Source: Vibrio genomosp. F10 str. ZF-129 (GTDB lineage Bacteria > Pseudomonadota > Gammaproteobacteria > Enterobacterales > Vibrionaceae). From it: a stretch of 51,534 bases of DNA. Every line of letters starts with the position of its first letter. Positions within the stretch are counted from its first letter, which is position 1. The stretch lies in contig NZ_AJYQ02000092.1 in assembly GCF_000287055.2 (NCBI RefSeq), positions 1-51,534 of the forward strand, given 5' to 3'. The notes beneath the pieces are model-generated. The model had not been told where the DNA came from and did no database searches. It saw only the letters and a list, made by a program, of their open reading frames with translations. Of the stretch, positions 34,353 through 45,093 are shown in pieces. The position numbers were made by a program, and so were the translations under genes.

Positions 34353-36146
34353 ATGAAGCACATTCGTAATTTTTCGATTATCGCCCATATCGACCACGGT
34401 AAGTCGACCCTTTCAGACCGTTTAATCCAAGTTTGTGGTGGATTAAGTGAGCGTGAAATGGACGCGCAAGTTTTAGATTCAATGGATTTAGAGCGTGAAC
34501 GTGGCATCACCATTAAAGCGCAGAGTGTGACACTCGATTATAAAGCGAAAGATGGTGAAACCTATCAACTTAACTTCATCGATACCCCAGGACACGTAGA
34601 CTTCTCTTACGAAGTGTCTCGCTCTCTAGCGGCGTGTGAAGGTGCATTGTTGGTGGTTGATGCTGGCCAGGGTGTAGAAGCCCAGACCTTAGCGAACTGT
34701 TACACCGCGATTGAAATGGATCTGGAAGTCGTGCCCATCTTGAATAAGATTGACTTACCAGCCGCCGACCCTGAACGCGTAGCGGAAGAGATTGAAGAGA
34801 TTGTTGGTATCGACGCGATGGAAGCCACGCGTTGTTCAGCCAAAACAGGGCTTGGCGTTGACGACGTTCTTGAGACTATTGTTAAGCAGATCCCACCACC
34901 CGAGGGTGATCCTGAAGGTCCAACGCAAGCACTGATCATTGATTCGTGGTTTGATAACTACCTTGGTGTGGTTTCATTAGTTCGAATCAAAAATGGTTCA
35001 CTAAAGAAAAATGACAAGATCCGAGTCATGAGTACCGATCAAGTTTGGGGTATTGACCGTATTGGTATTTTTACACCGAAGCAAGTCGATACTGATGTTC
35101 TACGAACCGGTGAAGTTGGCTGGGTAGTTTGTGGTATTAAAGACATCCTAGGTGCGCCTGTTGGTGATACGTTAACACTCGCAAAAGGTGGCTGTGAAGA
35201 ACGCTTACCAGGCTTCCAAAAAGTGAAACCGCAGGTATACGCAGGCTTGTTCCCTGTCTCTTCTGATGATTATGAAAACTTCCGTGATGCACTAGGCAAA
35301 CTTAGCCTAAACGATGCGTCGCTGTTTTATGAGCCTGAAAGTTCAGCAGCACTCGGTTTTGGTTTCCGTTGTGGTTTCCTTGGTATGCTGCATATGGAAA
35401 TCATTCAAGAGCGTCTCGAGCGTGAATACGACTTAGACCTGATCACCACAGCCCCAACGGTAGTTTACGAAGTTGTGCTAAACAAAGGTGAGCTTTTGTA
35501 TGTAGATAGCCCATCAAAGTTACCTGCAATTAATGATCTTGAAGAGATCCGCGAACCGATTGCCCGTTGTAATATCTTAGTACCTTCTGACTATTTAGGT
35601 AACGTTATTAGCTTATGTATCGAAAAGCGTGGCGTTCAAGTGGATATGGTTTACCACGGTAACCAAGTTGCCTTGACTTACGACATTCCAATGTCTGAAG
35701 TGGTTCTTGATTTCTTTGACCGTTTGAAATCGACTTCGCGTGGTTATGCGTCACTGGATTACAATTTCCATCGCTATGAAGCGTCAAACATGGTCCGTGT
35801 GGATGTACTGATTAATGGCGACAGAGTCGATGCACTTGCCATTATTACTCACCACGATAATGCGCAAAGCCGTGGTCGTTTATTGGTTGAGAAAATGAAA
35901 GAGTTCATCCCTCGCCAAATGTTCGATATTGCTATTCAAGCTGCGATTGGGGCGCATATTATTGCTCGTTCAACGGTTAAACAATTACGTAAAAACGTTA
36001 TTGCAAAATGTTACGGTGGCGATATCAGTCGTAAGAAGAAACTACTGAAGAAGCAAAAAGAAGGTAAGAAACGCATGAAGCAGATTGGTAACGTTGAACT
36101 GCCGCAAGAAGCATTCTTAGCCATTCTTCATGTAGGAAAAGATTAA
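34353..36146 (+). CDS. lepA: Elongation factor 4 (LepA)
   Basis: A ribosome-bound GTPase that assists translation and back-translocation under stress. The 597 residues match. GTPase motifs are [14 protein letters not shown] (P-loop), [13 protein letters not shown], and [10 protein letters not shown] near residue 128. The LepA-specific C-terminal part ends in [28 protein letters not shown]. No clear Shine-Dalgarno sequence precedes the ATG, unlike neighbouring genes. In E. coli lepA-lepB are transcribed together, and here lepB follows after 88 bases with a hairpin between. Confidence 0.97.
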   Translation: MKHIRNFSIIAHIDHGKSTLSDRLIQVCGGLSEREMDAQVLDSMDLERERGITIKAQSVTLDYKAKDGETYQLNFIDTPGHVDFSYEVSRSLAACEGALLVVDAGQGVEAQTLANCYTAIEMDLEVVPILNKIDLPAADPERVAEEIEEIVGIDAMEATRCSAKTGLGVDDVLETIVKQIPPPEGDPEGPTQALIIDSWFDNYLGVVSLVRIKNGSLKKNDKIRVMSTDQVWGIDRIGIFTPKQVDTDVLRTGEVGWVVCGIKDILGAPVGDTLTLAKGGCEERLPGFQKVKPQVYAGLFPVSSDDYENFRDALGKLSLNDASLFYEPESSAALGFGFRCGFLGMLHMEIIQERLEREYDLDLITTAPTVVYEVVLNKGELLYVDSPSKLPAINDLEEIREPIARCNILVPSDYLGNVISLCIEKRGVQVDMVYHGNQVALTYDIPMSEVVLDFFDRLKSTSRGYASLDYNFHRYEASNMVRVDVLINGDRVDALAIITHHDNAQSRGRLLVEKMKEFIPRQMFDIAIQAAIGAHIIARSTVKQLRKNVIAKCYGGDISRKKKLLKKQKEGKKRMKQIGNVELPQEAFLAILHVGKD

Positions 36147-36181
36147 CACTTAAAGTAGGTTTACTTTGAAGTGATATTATT

Positions 36182-36215
36182 AAGTGAAAGGGTTTCGGTC
36201 CTTTCACTTTCGTAT
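36182..36215 (+). terminator. Hairpin between lepA and lepB
   Basis: AAGTGAAAGG (36182-36191) pairs perfectly with CCTTTCACTT (36200-36209) around GTTTCGGT. The following TTCGTATTTTT is an interrupted T-tract. It may terminate partially, since lepB is needed in the same transcript unless it has its own promoter. Confidence 0.5.
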
Positions 36216-36234
36216 TTTTAGATAAGGGAAGCTA

Positions 36235-37131
36235 ATGGCAAATACATTTTCACTGATTCTAGTCATCGTAACACTGGTTACCGGTATTGTGTGGGCGCTG
36301 GAAAAGTGGGTTTGGGCTAAGCAGCGCCAACAAAAAATAGATAATGCTGAGGCTGAAACCAATGGATTAGACTCTGCTACGGTTGAAAAAATGCGAACTC
36401 AGCCTTGGTGGATTGAAAATAGCGTCTCTATCTTCCCTGTGATCGCGTTTGTTTTAGTCTTGCGTTCCTTTATCTATGAACCGTTTCAAATTCCATCTGG
36501 ATCCATGATGCCAACTTTATTGGTGGGTGACTTCATTCTGGTGGAAAAATTCGCGTACGGAATCAAAGATCCAGTATGGCGTAGCCAGTTGGTGGAAACC
36601 GGTAAGCCAGAGCGTGGTGATGTCGCAGTATTCAAGTACCCACCACAACCAAGCATCGATTATATCAAGCGTGTTGTCGGTATGCCGGGTGATACCGTGC
36701 GTTATAACGGTAAGAAAGAAATTTGTATTCAGGCCGTCGGTGAGCGTGATTGTAAGCCTGTGCATTTATCGAATGTCGAAGAGAGTGAGTTTTCTCAAAA
36801 TGGCATTCCGTTAATCCAGCTGGATGAAAAACTAGGCGCAGTCAAACATCAGATTTTAGTGAATCCATTAAGGCAAGACCGCCGCGAAGCGTATCAACCT
36901 CGCAGTGGTGTGAGTGAATGGGTTGTTCCACAAGGTCAGTATTTTGTCATGGGTGATAACCGTGACAATAGTGCTGATAGCCGTTACTGGGGTTTTGTTC
37001 CTGAAGCCAATTTAGTCGGTAAAGCGGTGGGTATTTGGATTAGCTTTGAATTTGAACGCAGTGACGACAGTGCATTGCCTTCATGGATCCCAACCGGTGT
37101 GCGATTTAATCGCATCGGTGGTATTAACTAG
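36235..37131 (+). CDS. lepB: Signal peptidase I
   Basis: LepB removes signal peptides of exported proteins at the periplasmic face of the inner membrane. The 298 residues include two N-terminal membrane helices (about 5-22 and 63-80). The catalytic serine is Ser90 in PSGSMMPTL and the lysine is Lys145 in DYIKRVVGMPGD, almost the same numbers as in E. coli. GDNRDNSADSRYWGFVP near residue 240 is the third family box. It is followed by a short hairpin and rnc. Confidence 0.96.
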   Translation: MANTFSLILVIVTLVTGIVWALEKWVWAKQRQQKIDNAEAETNGLDSATVEKMRTQPWWIENSVSIFPVIAFVLVLRSFIYEPFQIPSGSMMPTLLVGDFILVEKFAYGIKDPVWRSQLVETGKPERGDVAVFKYPPQPSIDYIKRVVGMPGDTVRYNGKKEICIQAVGERDCKPVHLSNVEESEFSQNGIPLIQLDEKLGAVKHQILVNPLRQDRREAYQPRSGVSEWVVPQGQYFVMGDNRDNSADSRYWGFVPEANLVGKAVGIWISFEFERSDDSALPSWIPTGVRFNRIGGIN

Positions 37132-37148
37132 TCCAGCATAAGCTGGAC
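37131..37148 (+). other. Perfect hairpin in the rnc leader
   Basis: GTCCAGC (37131-37137) pairs with GCTGGAC (37142-37148) around ATAA, starting on the last base of the lepB stop codon. E. coli rnc is known to be autoregulated by RNase III cleavage of a leader hairpin. This one is much shorter, so a similar role here is only a possibility. Confidence 0.4.
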
Positions 37149-37167
37149 CCAAACAAGTCGAGAGAGT

Positions 37168-37845
37168 ATGAATTCTCCTATTGAGAAGCTACAAAAAAAG
37201 ATCGGTTATCAATTCAATGATACCGATCACCTAGAGTTAGCATTAACGCATAGAAGTGCTCATGGTAAGCACAATGAACGTCTTGAGTTTCTGGGCGATT
37301 CAATTTTAAGTTTTGTGATAGCCGATGATTTGTATCATCGTTTTCCTAAGGTGAATGAAGGCGACATGAGTCGTATGCGTGCTACCTTAGTTCGAGGTCA
37401 CACATTGGCTGAGCTAGGCCGTGAATTTGAACTCGGAGATTACTTAAAATTAGGTCCAGGTGAGTTAAAGAGTGGTGGCTTTCGCCGTGATTCTATTCTC
37501 GCTGATGCAGTAGAAGCTATTATCGGAGCCGTGTATTTAGACAGTGATACAGAGCAGGTTCGTCAGGTTATTTTAAGCTGGTACAAAACACGCTTAGATG
37601 CCATTGAGCCCGGTGTATCGCAAAAAGATCCTAAAACACGTCTTCAAGAGTTCCTTCAAGGTCGAAGAAAGCCACTCCCTGAGTACATAGTGACTAATAT
37701 TAAAGGTGAAGCACACAACCAAGAATTTACGGTGTCGTGTGAAGTGGCAGGCCTCGGACAGCCTGTTATTGGAAAAGGTACCAGTCGTCGCAAAGCAGAA
37801 CAAGCGGCAGCTGGAACAGCATTAGAGCAATTGACCAATGGCTGA
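37168..37845 (+). CDS. rnc: Ribonuclease III
   Basis: RNase III cuts double-stranded RNA, including rRNA precursors. The 225 residues match. The N-terminal catalytic domain has [19 protein letters not shown] with the acidic active-site residues and [13 protein letters not shown] near residue 113. The C-terminal double-stranded RNA-binding domain spans about residues 154-224 ([34 protein letters not shown]). It overlaps era by 8 bases, as is typical of the rnc-era-recO operon. Confidence 0.97.
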   Translation: MNSPIEKLQKKIGYQFNDTDHLELALTHRSAHGKHNERLEFLGDSILSFVIADDLYHRFPKVNEGDMSRMRATLVRGHTLAELGREFELGDYLKLGPGELKSGGFRRDSILADAVEAIIGAVYLDSDTEQVRQVILSWYKTRLDAIEPGVSQKDPKTRLQEFLQGRRKPLPEYIVTNIKGEAHNQEFTVSCEVAGLGQPVIGKGTSRRKAEQAAAGTALEQLTNG

Positions 37846-38800
37846 TAACGAATTTGATATTGATGCGTATTTCGCGTCAAGCAACACACCAAGCACTCCT
37901 GAAAATCAACATTGTGGTTTTGTTGCCATTGTTGGTCGCCCAAATGTTGGAAAATCAACACTGTTGAACCACATTTTAGGCCAGAAGATTTCGATTACTT
38001 CTCGTAAGCCACAGACCACACGCCATCGTATTATGGGCGTTGAAACTGAAGGTGACTATCAAGCGATTTTTGTTGATACCCCTGGGCTTCATATTGAAGA
38101 AAAACGCGCGATCAACCGCTTGATGAACCGCGCTGCGAACAGCTCTTTAAGTGATGTTAACTTGGTGTTTTTCCTCGTCGATGGTACCCATTGGACTGAA
38201 GACGATGAAATGGTGTTGAACAAGCTAAGAAAAGCCGATTATCCCGTTGTGTTGTGTATTAACAAAGTTGATAACGTTCAAGATCGCAACGATGTTATGC
38301 AGCACATGATGAAAGTATCTTCAAAGATGGATTTCCTCGATGTTGTGCCTATTTCGGCTAAGCTGGGTAAAAATGTGGATGTGCTACGTAAACACGTAAA
38401 AAATCATTTACCCAAAGCTAAGCATCACTTCCCTGAAGAGTACGTCACTGATCGATCTCAACGCTTTATGGCGTCTGAAATTATCCGTGAAAAGTTGATG
38501 CGTTTTACTGGTGATGAATTACCATATTCAGTCACTGTTGAAATTGAACGTTTTGACTACAACCCGGACAACGATGGTTTTCATATCAATGCTCTAATTT
38601 GGGTTGAACGGACCGGTCAGAAAAAAATGGTGATTGGCAAAGCGGGTGAAAAACTCAAAACTATCGGTCGTGAAGCGCGTCTTGATATGGAAGAGTTGTT
38701 TGGCCGTAAGGTTTACCTGGAAACTTGGGTCAAAGTGAAATCCGGTTGGGCAGATGATGAGCGAGCTTTACGTTCATTAGGCTACATCGACGATTTATAA
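37838..38800 (+). CDS. era: GTPase Era
   Basis: Era is an essential GTPase that binds the 3' end of 16S rRNA in 30S assembly. The 320 residues include the P-loop [15 protein letters not shown] near residue 31, switch region [21 protein letters not shown] near residue 144, and a C-terminal KH domain ([22 protein letters not shown]). An N-terminal extension of about 25 residues before the GTPase domain is longer than in E. coli; the start overlapping rnc by 8 bases is supported by this coupling. Confidence 0.96.
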   Translation: MADNEFDIDAYFASSNTPSTPENQHCGFVAIVGRPNVGKSTLLNHILGQKISITSRKPQTTRHRIMGVETEGDYQAIFVDTPGLHIEEKRAINRLMNRAANSSLSDVNLVFFLVDGTHWTEDDEMVLNKLRKADYPVVLCINKVDNVQDRNDVMQHMMKVSSKMDFLDVVPISAKLGKNVDVLRKHVKNHLPKAKHHFPEEYVTDRSQRFMASEIIREKLMRFTGDELPYSVTVEIERFDYNPDNDGFHINALIWVERTGQKKMVIGKAGEKLKTIGREARLDMEELFGRKVYLETWVKVKSGWADDERALRSLGYIDDL

Positions 38801-38840
38801 TACGGCATTAATCGATAACACGATTTGTTTTTGCTAGATA

Positions 38841-38869
38841 AAAGAGAGAGTATTAACTCTCTCTTTTTG
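38841..38869 (+). terminator. Terminator between era and recO
   Basis: AAAGAGAGAGT (38841-38851) pairs perfectly with ACTCTCTCTTT (38856-38866), followed by more T. It would separate rnc-era from recO-pdxJ-acpS, at least partially. Confidence 0.7.
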
Positions 38870-38890
38870 TATCTTTAATAGGGTGGCGGT

Positions 38891-39619
38891 ATGAGTGAAG
38901 GACTGCAGCGGTGTTTTGTATTGCACCGTCGCCCTTACAGTGAATCAAGCTTAATCCTCGATGTGTTTAGCGAAGAGTATGGCCGAGTCACTTTGATGTC
39001 TAAAGGGGCTCGTAGCAAGCGTTCTAATTTAAAAGGTGCTCTACAACCTTTTACGCCTCTCTTGTTGAAGTGGTCGGGTAATAGTTCAATGAAAACCCTT
39101 CGTCAAGCGGAACCCATCAGCCTAGGTCTGCCACTATCTGGTATTAACCTGTATTCTGCGATGTACGTTAATGAGCTTGTTGGGCGGGTTCTTGTTGCCG
39201 AAGTTGCCATGCCGTCTTTGTTTCATGACTACCTGCACGCACTGACCGAGTTAGCACAAAGCGATAACCCAGAGCCCGCATTAAGGCGTTTTGAACTCGC
39301 CTTGCTCTCAGCTCTCGGATATGGGGTCGATTTTATGCATTGTGCGGGAACAGGAGAGCTTGTTGAACCCACCATGACTTATCGGTATCGTGAACAACAA
39401 GGGTTTATTGCCTCGGTGAGAAAAGACCACTTTTCATTTTTAGGTGATGAGCTAATTGCGATCAGTGAACGTCGATTTACCACCAAAGAGCAGCTGAAAG
39501 CAGCAAAACGCTTTACACGAATAGCCTTAAAGCCTTATCTTGGCGGCAAACCATTAAAAAGCCGGGAATTGTTCTTACCTCGAGTAGGCATTCCCAAAGC
39601 AAGGAGTATTGGAAAATGA
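38891..39619 (+). CDS. recO: DNA repair protein RecO
   Basis: RecO loads RecA onto SSB-coated single-stranded DNA together with RecR. The 242 residues match. The N-terminal OB-fold begins [20 protein letters not shown] and includes [15 protein letters not shown]. The helical remainder includes [17 protein letters not shown]. It lies 90 bases after era and overlaps pdxJ by 4 bases. Confidence 0.95.
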   Translation: MSEGLQRCFVLHRRPYSESSLILDVFSEEYGRVTLMSKGARSKRSNLKGALQPFTPLLLKWSGNSSMKTLRQAEPISLGLPLSGINLYSAMYVNELVGRVLVAEVAMPSLFHDYLHALTELAQSDNPEPALRRFELALLSALGYGVDFMHCAGTGELVEPTMTYRYREQQGFIASVRKDHFSFLGDELIAISERRFTTKEQLKAAKRFTRIALKPYLGGKPLKSRELFLPRVGIPKARSIGK

Positions 39620-40347
39620 GCTCAATTTATCTTGGGGTAAACATCGATCATATTGCTACTTTACGCAACGCACGTGGCACTAAGTACCCCGATCCCGTCC
39701 ATGCCGCTGAAATTGCTGAGCGCGCAGGAGCCGATGGCATTACCATTCACCTTCGTGAAGATCGCCGTCATATTGTCGATCGTGATGTTCGCCTTTTACG
39801 TGAAACGCTGCAAACACGAATGAACCTAGAAATGGCCGTGACTGATGAAATGGTGGATATTGCATTAGAAACAAAACCAGAGTTTGTTTGTCTTGTGCCT
39901 GAAAAACGTGAAGAGCTGACAACGGAAGGTGGATTAGATGTCGCAGGTCAGCTAGAGAAAATTAAAGCAGCAACAGAAAAATTGACCAATGCGGGTATTA
40001 AGGTTTCTTTGTTCATTGATGCCGATAGAGAACAAATCGACGCAGCAAAAGCGACCGGAGCTCCTTACATCGAATTGCACACCGGTCATTATGCCGAAGC
40101 AAAAACCGAAGCTGACCAACAAGATGAATTGAAAAAGATTGCCGCTGCTGCGAGCTACGCCGATGACTTAGGCATTATTGTTAATGCTGGACATGGTTTG
40201 ACGTATCACAATGTCGCTCCTATTGCGGCTTTGCCTGAGATTTATGAACTGAATATCGGTCACGCCATTATGGGCAGAGCGGTGTTTGATGGTTTATCTA
40301 AATCGGTTGCAGACATGAAAGCCATCATGCAAGCAGCTCGAGGTTAA
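39616..40347 (+). CDS. pdxJ: Pyridoxine 5'-phosphate synthase
   Basis: PdxJ condenses 1-deoxyxylulose-5-phosphate with 3-amino-2-oxopropyl phosphate to form pyridoxine phosphate. The 243 residues match. The start [22 protein letters not shown] is the family hallmark. [12 protein letters not shown] near residue 41 and the C-terminal phosphate-binding [15 protein letters not shown] complete the TIM barrel. It starts inside the last bases of recO and ends 5 bases before acpS. Confidence 0.97.
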   Translation: MSSIYLGVNIDHIATLRNARGTKYPDPVHAAEIAERAGADGITIHLREDRRHIVDRDVRLLRETLQTRMNLEMAVTDEMVDIALETKPEFVCLVPEKREELTTEGGLDVAGQLEKIKAATEKLTNAGIKVSLFIDADREQIDAAKATGAPYIELHTGHYAEAKTEADQQDELKKIAAAASYADDLGIIVNAGHGLTYHNVAPIAALPEIYELNIGHAIMGRAVFDGLSKSVADMKAIMQAARG

Positions 40348-40352
40348 AAGCG

Positions 40353-40733
40353 ATGTCCATTCTTGGTTTAGGAACCGATATTGCCGAGATTGAACGCATT
40401 GAAAAAGCCCTCTCCCGTTCAGGAGAGGCTTTTGCACAAAGAATACTGACGAATTCTGAGATGGAATCGTATCGGGGGTTAAAACAGAAAGGGCGCTTTT
40501 TAGCCAAGCGTTTTGCCGCTAAAGAAGCAGCATCAAAAGCGCTGGGTACGGGCATTGCTCAAGGCGTATCATTTCAAGATTTCACTATCAGTAACGATCA
40601 ACTCGGCAAACCGATGTTATCTCTTTCTAACAAAGCTCTCGAACTGTCAGAAAAAATGGGGGTAACCCACATTCACCTGACGATTTCAGATGAACGTCGG
40701 TATGCAGTAGCAACGGTTCTGCTAGAATCTTAA
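40353..40733 (+). CDS. acpS: Holo-[acyl-carrier-protein] synthase
   Basis: AcpS attaches the 4'-phosphopantetheine of CoA to acyl carrier protein. The 126 residues match. [14 protein letters not shown] contains the metal-binding aspartate, and [20 protein letters not shown] near residue 49 the glutamate and lysine of the active site. It is the last gene of recO-pdxJ-acpS and overlaps the convergent barA by 4 bases, with no terminator between. Confidence 0.96.
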   Translation: MSILGLGTDIAEIERIEKALSRSGEAFAQRILTNSEMESYRGLKQKGRFLAKRFAAKEAASKALGTGIAQGVSFQDFTISNDQLGKPMLSLSNKALELSEKMGVTHIHLTISDERRYAVATVLLES

Positions 40734-43540
40734 TCCTCTAAGTGCAATTTAGCCGAGGCTAGTACTTTATCCATTTCATCTTGAAGCTCAAACAGCTCAG
40801 GTTCGACCTCTTCGATACTCTTCCCTGAACGAAGTGCTGTTTCAAGAGTGGCACAAACATGTTTAAGTTTAGGGACACCACAATAAGAGCAACTTCCGTG
40901 CAACTTATGAATATGATGAATAAGATCGTGTGTCTCTTCTTGGTCGTCTTCTAACGCCGCATTAATGTACCCATTCACTTCAGGAATATAACTCACTAGC
41001 ATGGTGAGCATCTCTTTTGCTAAATCTTCTTTATTTGCGGCTTGTTTTAACGCGGCTTGCCAGTCAATGATAATAGTTTGGTTACTCGTTGTATCATCCA
41101 AACGCTTCGTATCGGTCACCGGCGGCGGGTTAATGTTGTTATCCGACGGGGAAATATCGAGTTTCTCTACGTCACTCTCTGAGGTGTTTGGATTCCAATG
41201 AACCAAAACCTGCTGCAATACGTGTTCTTCAATCGGTTTTGTTAAGTAATCATCCATGCCAGCATTAAGTAGACGTTCTCTTTCACCTGCCATTGCGTGG
41301 GCCGTGACGGCAACAACAGGTGTGTTGGCGTTGAGCTCAGTTTGTTTGATTTTATGGCATGCCGTTACGCCATCCATATGAGGCATTTGAATATCCATAA
41401 GTACGATATCAAAGGCATGATTCTCCGCTTGCTGCACCGCATCTTTACCGTTGGTACAAGCGATGATACTTTCCACACGCTCTTGCAGTAGCGCAGTAAT
41501 CAGTTTCAAGTTCGCGGGATTATCGTCAACAGCCATGACCTTTAAGGGTAGCGTCTCATGGTAAGTCTGCTCTATGGCCGGTAACAGCGTTGGCGGTTGA
41601 TTCGCTATCATTGTTTGGAGGAGCTTTTTGCGAGACAAAGGCTTGGTAATACATTGAACATCATGAGTTTGAATAAGATGATCGGCCAGAGCCAATTCGG
41701 TACTTGGCGTCCCTACAATTACGTTAGGAGACACGGTCTTGGCTTTTTCTACCCATTCTGCAATGGTGTCCACAGAGGCATTTTTATTCGGTGCTAGGTT
41801 GAGAATAACGTAATCATAGCGTTCATTCTCTTCTGGCATCGACGAGCGATAAGTGACAATTAAGCCTTCTTGAATCAGCGTTTGCTGGATCACCGAGGCG
41901 GCTTGCATGTTCGGCTCAATGAGCAATAAATGCTGTTGTTCTAAGACCTTAGAATCGATGAGAGCGCTCAATGGCATATCGGTAGCATGAAGTCTCAAGG
42001 TAAACCAAAAGGTTGAGCCTTGGTGCAAGCGGCTGGTTAGGCTGATTTCTCCCCCCATCTGACTGACCAGTTTTTGGGTAATAACCAAACCAAGCCCCGT
42101 ACCGCCATAGCGACGTGAAATACTCGCATCAGCTTGGCTAAAGGCTTGGAATAATTGCGCCTGTTGTCGCTCAGAGATACCTATACCGGTATCTTTGACC
42201 ATAAACTGCAATTCAACCATGTCATCTTTTTGTGAACGAAGCTCAACACTGATATCGATATTGCCTCGTTCCGTAAATTTAATGGAGTTGCCCACCAGAT
42301 TGGTCAGTACTTGCTGAATTCGCAGGGGATCGCCCACCAGACCAACGGGGATTTTAGGATCGACTTTGAGCGTCAATTCTAAGCCTTTTTCGTGAGCCGA
42401 TGTCGCCTGTAGATTAACGACTTCTTCAAGGCTGTCTTGGAATTCAAATGGGATATTTTCGAGTGCCAGTTTTCCAGCTTCCAGTTTAGAAAAATCCAAA
42501 ATATCATTGATAATGCTCAACAGGTTATTGGCCGATTTTTCAATAGTCTGTAGGTAATCTGTTTGGCTGTTGGTTAACTGAGTTTTGAGCATCTGTCTGG
42601 TGAAACCAATCACACCATTTAGCGGTGTTCTCAGTTCGTGGGACATATTGGCAAGAAACTCCGATTTTACTCGCGCCGCTTCTTGAGCCCGTTTCTTCGC
42701 AATATCTAACTCTACGTTCTGAATTTCTAACTGCTCAAGTGTTTCTCGAAGATCCGACGTAGCCTGATCAATGCTGTGCTGCATTTCACTGTGGTAGGCC
42801 GACAGGGATTCCGCCATGGCATTGATGCCATTTTTCAATGAGTCCAATTCGCCGTGCATCTTACCTTCGATACGCACATCAATGTGTCCGCGACGAATAC
42901 GCTGAATCATATTTTTCATGTGCTCGATAGGACGCGTCACATCGTGCATCAAGCGCATTGCAAAGATGGCCGAAAGCCCTAGTCCAAGCAGCAGAATTAA
43001 TACAGAAAGCAGAATCTCTTGATATTGCTGAAGGCGCAAAGAAGAAAGATCCAGCTCGATTGCGATGTAACCGAATGCCTGGCTTTCCCCTTCACCTTCC
43101 AATTCTGTCGCGATGGCCAATCGTGATTCAGGCAAAATAGGGGTTCGTAAAATAAGAGAGTTATCATTCAGCAGCGAAGAGCTATGAAGAGGTATTGCCT
43201 GCTCTTTAGGGAAAGTCAGCGACTCAAAATTAGGGTGGAAATTTGACGTCACAAACAGTTCATGTTTTGCGTCAAAAACAGCAATACTTCGAACAAACTT
43301 GGAATTTTTTCGATGAGAGTAACTAATGAGGCGTCGCACGGCCTCATGGCTTTGGTTGCGCATGCCGTCTTCACTGGCGATCGCCAAAGGTTCTATTATA
43401 TTTAACCCAGATTGAATGACTTGTGTCTCGAGATCGTGGTAACGATTAAAAGAAAAGAAACTACTGAGTAACAAGCCAATTATTAGGGTTGGCGCGAGAG
43501 TAAGAGTAATAACTCGCGCTCGTAAACCATATCTAGTCAT
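40730..43540 (-). CDS. barA: Hybrid sensor kinase BarA (VarS)
   Basis: The sensor of the BarA-UvrY (in vibrios VarS-VarA) system, which controls Csr small RNAs. The 936 residues are ordered as follows: TM1 (about 10-30), a periplasmic sensor, TM2 (about 175-198), HAMP, and a coiled linker. Then come HisKA with the phosphorylated histidine in [17 protein letters not shown] near residue 297, an ATPase domain ([23 protein letters not shown]), and a degenerate receiver-like region. A true receiver follows with [11 protein letters not shown] and [14 protein letters not shown] (phospho-acceptor aspartate). The end is an HPt domain with [14 protein letters not shown] full His-Asp-His relay is thus intact. 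It is convergent with acpS and divergent from rlmD. Confidence 0.95.
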   Translation of the reverse strand: MTRYGLRARVITLTLAPTLIIGLLLSSFFSFNRYHDLETQVIQSGLNIIEPLAIASEDGMRNQSHEAVRRLISYSHRKNSKFVRSIAVFDAKHELFVTSNFHPNFESLTFPKEQAIPLHSSSLLNDNSLILRTPILPESRLAIATELEGEGESQAFGYIAIELDLSSLRLQQYQEILLSVLILLLGLGLSAIFAMRLMHDVTRPIEHMKNMIQRIRRGHIDVRIEGKMHGELDSLKNGINAMAESLSAYHSEMQHSIDQATSDLRETLEQLEIQNVELDIAKKRAQEAARVKSEFLANMSHELRTPLNGVIGFTRQMLKTQLTNSQTDYLQTIEKSANNLLSIINDILDFSKLEAGKLALENIPFEFQDSLEEVVNLQATSAHEKGLELTLKVDPKIPVGLVGDPLRIQQVLTNLVGNSIKFTERGNIDISVELRSQKDDMVELQFMVKDTGIGISERQQAQLFQAFSQADASISRRYGGTGLGLVITQKLVSQMGGEISLTSRLHQGSTFWFTLRLHATDMPLSALIDSKVLEQQHLLLIEPNMQAASVIQQTLIQEGLIVTYRSSMPEENERYDYVILNLAPNKNASVDTIAEWVEKAKTVSPNVIVGTPSTELALADHLIQTHDVQCITKPLSRKKLLQTMIANQPPTLLPAIEQTYHETLPLKVMAVDDNPANLKLITALLQERVESIIACTNGKDAVQQAENHAFDIVLMDIQMPHMDGVTACHKIKQTELNANTPVVAVTAHAMAGERERLLNAGMDDYLTKPIEEHVLQQVLVHWNPNTSESDVEKLDISPSDNNINPPPVTDTKRLDDTTSNQTIIIDWQAALKQAANKEDLAKEMLTMLVSYIPEVNGYINAALEDDQEETHDLIHHIHKLHGSCSYCGVPKLKHVCATLETALRSGKSIEEVEPELFELQDEMDKVLASAKLHLED

Positions 43541-43555
43541 TATTATCTAAACATC

Positions 43556-43671
43556 GCGGGTTGGATATGGGAAAATAACCCGCAAAGCGAATTATTAAGC
43601 TAATTTGCTAGCTTAATCAAGTCGACACCATTCGACAATATACCCAGTGAGAAATAGTGATACTGGGGGTA
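43556..43671. other. Three consecutive hairpins in the barA-rlmD gap
   Basis: The first is GCGGGTT (43556-43562) with AACCCGC (43577-43583). The second is TTAAGCTA (43595-43602) with TAGCTTAA (43609-43616). The third is TACCCAGT (43641-43648) with ACTGGGGGTA (43662-43671), which has a two-base bulge. None has a T-run on either strand. The plus-strand loop of the first contains GGATATGGGA. They occupy most of the 167-base divergent gap. Confidence 0.6.
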
Positions 43672-43707
43672 AATTAATCAGCAGTAATGACTTTAGGCAC
43701 TTAGCGC

Positions 43708-45024
43708 ATGGCACGTTTTTTCCAACCCAAAAAGAAAACTCAAATAGAAACAAAGCATCAGTCAGTATTGGTTGAAAAGCTCGATAACCTCGGCTCGGGA
43801 ATCGCTTTCCTCAATAAAAAGCCTGTTTTTATCGATCAAGCGTTGCCAAGTGAAAAAGTAGTGGTTCAGCTAACGGAAAGTAAGAGTAAATTTGCTCGAG
43901 CCCAATTGATAAAAGTCCTTGAGCCTAGCGATCAGCGTGTGGATCCATTTTGCTCTTACTATAAAGAGTGTGGCGGTTGTAACTTACAGCACTTAGAGCA
44001 TTCAGCACAACGTGAATATAAACAGCAGTCACTTAGCCAGCTCATGAGTAAGTTCGCAGGACAAGAACTGGCTTTATCTCCCATGCTGTCTGGTGATGAC
44101 AAAGGGTATCGACGCCGTGCACGAATCAGCGTCTTTGTGGACAAAAAAACGCGAAAGCTTCAGTTTGGTTTTAGAAAAAAACAGAGTAAACAGATCGTAA
44201 ATATCGACCATTGTGGGGTGCTTGAACCTTCTTTAAGTGCATTGCTGCCAGAACTGAAATCACTCCTTTCTCAGTTTAAAAAGCCAGAAACATTGGGTCA
44301 TGTCGAATTGGTCAAGGCGGATAATGGTATTGTATTGGTATTGCGCCATCTTCAACTGTTAGCAGAAAAAGATAGCCATGCTTTGACGGAACTGGCACAG
44401 CGACATCAGGCGACTCTGTACTTAATGCCAAGCAATGATCAGTTGGATTTAGTCACAGGGGAGCCAGCTTATTACCAGGATGCAGGGGTTAAGATGTCTT
44501 TTATGCCTAATCACTTTATTCAGGTAAACCAAGAAGTAAATGCCAAAATGGTTGAGCAAGCGATGGATTGGCTTGATCTTTCCAGCCAAGACCGAGTGCT
44601 CGACCTATTCTGCGGTTTGGGGAACTTTAGCTTACCCATAGCCCAGAAAGTGAATGCAGTGGTGGGGGTTGAGGGGGTTGAAGAAATGGTAGCGCAAGCG
44701 AGTAAAAACGCCATTGACAATGCGCTGGATAATGCCCGTTTTTATCAAGCAAACTTAGAGCAGGATCTGATCACACAGCCTTGGGCCGAAGAAAAATTCG
44801 ATAAGGTTCTTCTTGACCCAGCCAGAGCAGGAGCGAGCGGGATCGTAGATCAAATTTCTCAATTTGGCGCGAAAAGCGTGGTTTATGTTTCTTGCAATCC
44901 TGCTACCCTTGCAAGGGATAGTCAGAGCTTACTTGAACAGGGCTATCAACTGACCAAATTAGGTATGTTGGATATGTTTCCTCATACCAGTCATTTAGAG
45001 TCTATGGCTCTGTTTGAAAAATAG
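43708..45024 (+). CDS. rlmD: 23S rRNA (uracil-1939-C5)-methyltransferase
   Basis: RlmD (formerly RumA) methylates U1939 of 23S rRNA using S-adenosylmethionine. The 438 residues match. An N-terminal TRAM domain (about 15-73) is followed by Fe-S ligands Cys82, Cys88 and Cys91 ([12 protein letters not shown]) and a fourth cysteine in DHCGVLEP. The methyltransferase part has [14 protein letters not shown] and the catalytic cysteine in [13 protein letters not shown]. It starts 69 bases before relA and may share its transcript. Confidence 0.96.
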   Translation: MARFFQPKKKTQIETKHQSVLVEKLDNLGSGIAFLNKKPVFIDQALPSEKVVVQLTESKSKFARAQLIKVLEPSDQRVDPFCSYYKECGGCNLQHLEHSAQREYKQQSLSQLMSKFAGQELALSPMLSGDDKGYRRRARISVFVDKKTRKLQFGFRKKQSKQIVNIDHCGVLEPSLSALLPELKSLLSQFKKPETLGHVELVKADNGIVLVLRHLQLLAEKDSHALTELAQRHQATLYLMPSNDQLDLVTGEPAYYQDAGVKMSFMPNHFIQVNQEVNAKMVEQAMDWLDLSSQDRVLDLFCGLGNFSLPIAQKVNAVVGVEGVEEMVAQASKNAIDNALDNARFYQANLEQDLITQPWAEEKFDKVLLDPARAGASGIVDQISQFGAKSVVYVSCNPATLARDSQSLLEQGYQLTKLGMLDMFPHTSHLESMALFEK

Positions 45025-45093
45025 AACCAATCAACAAGAACTAATCACCAAAAGATCAGTCGAAAACATAATAATATTTTCTAGGATGAAAAG

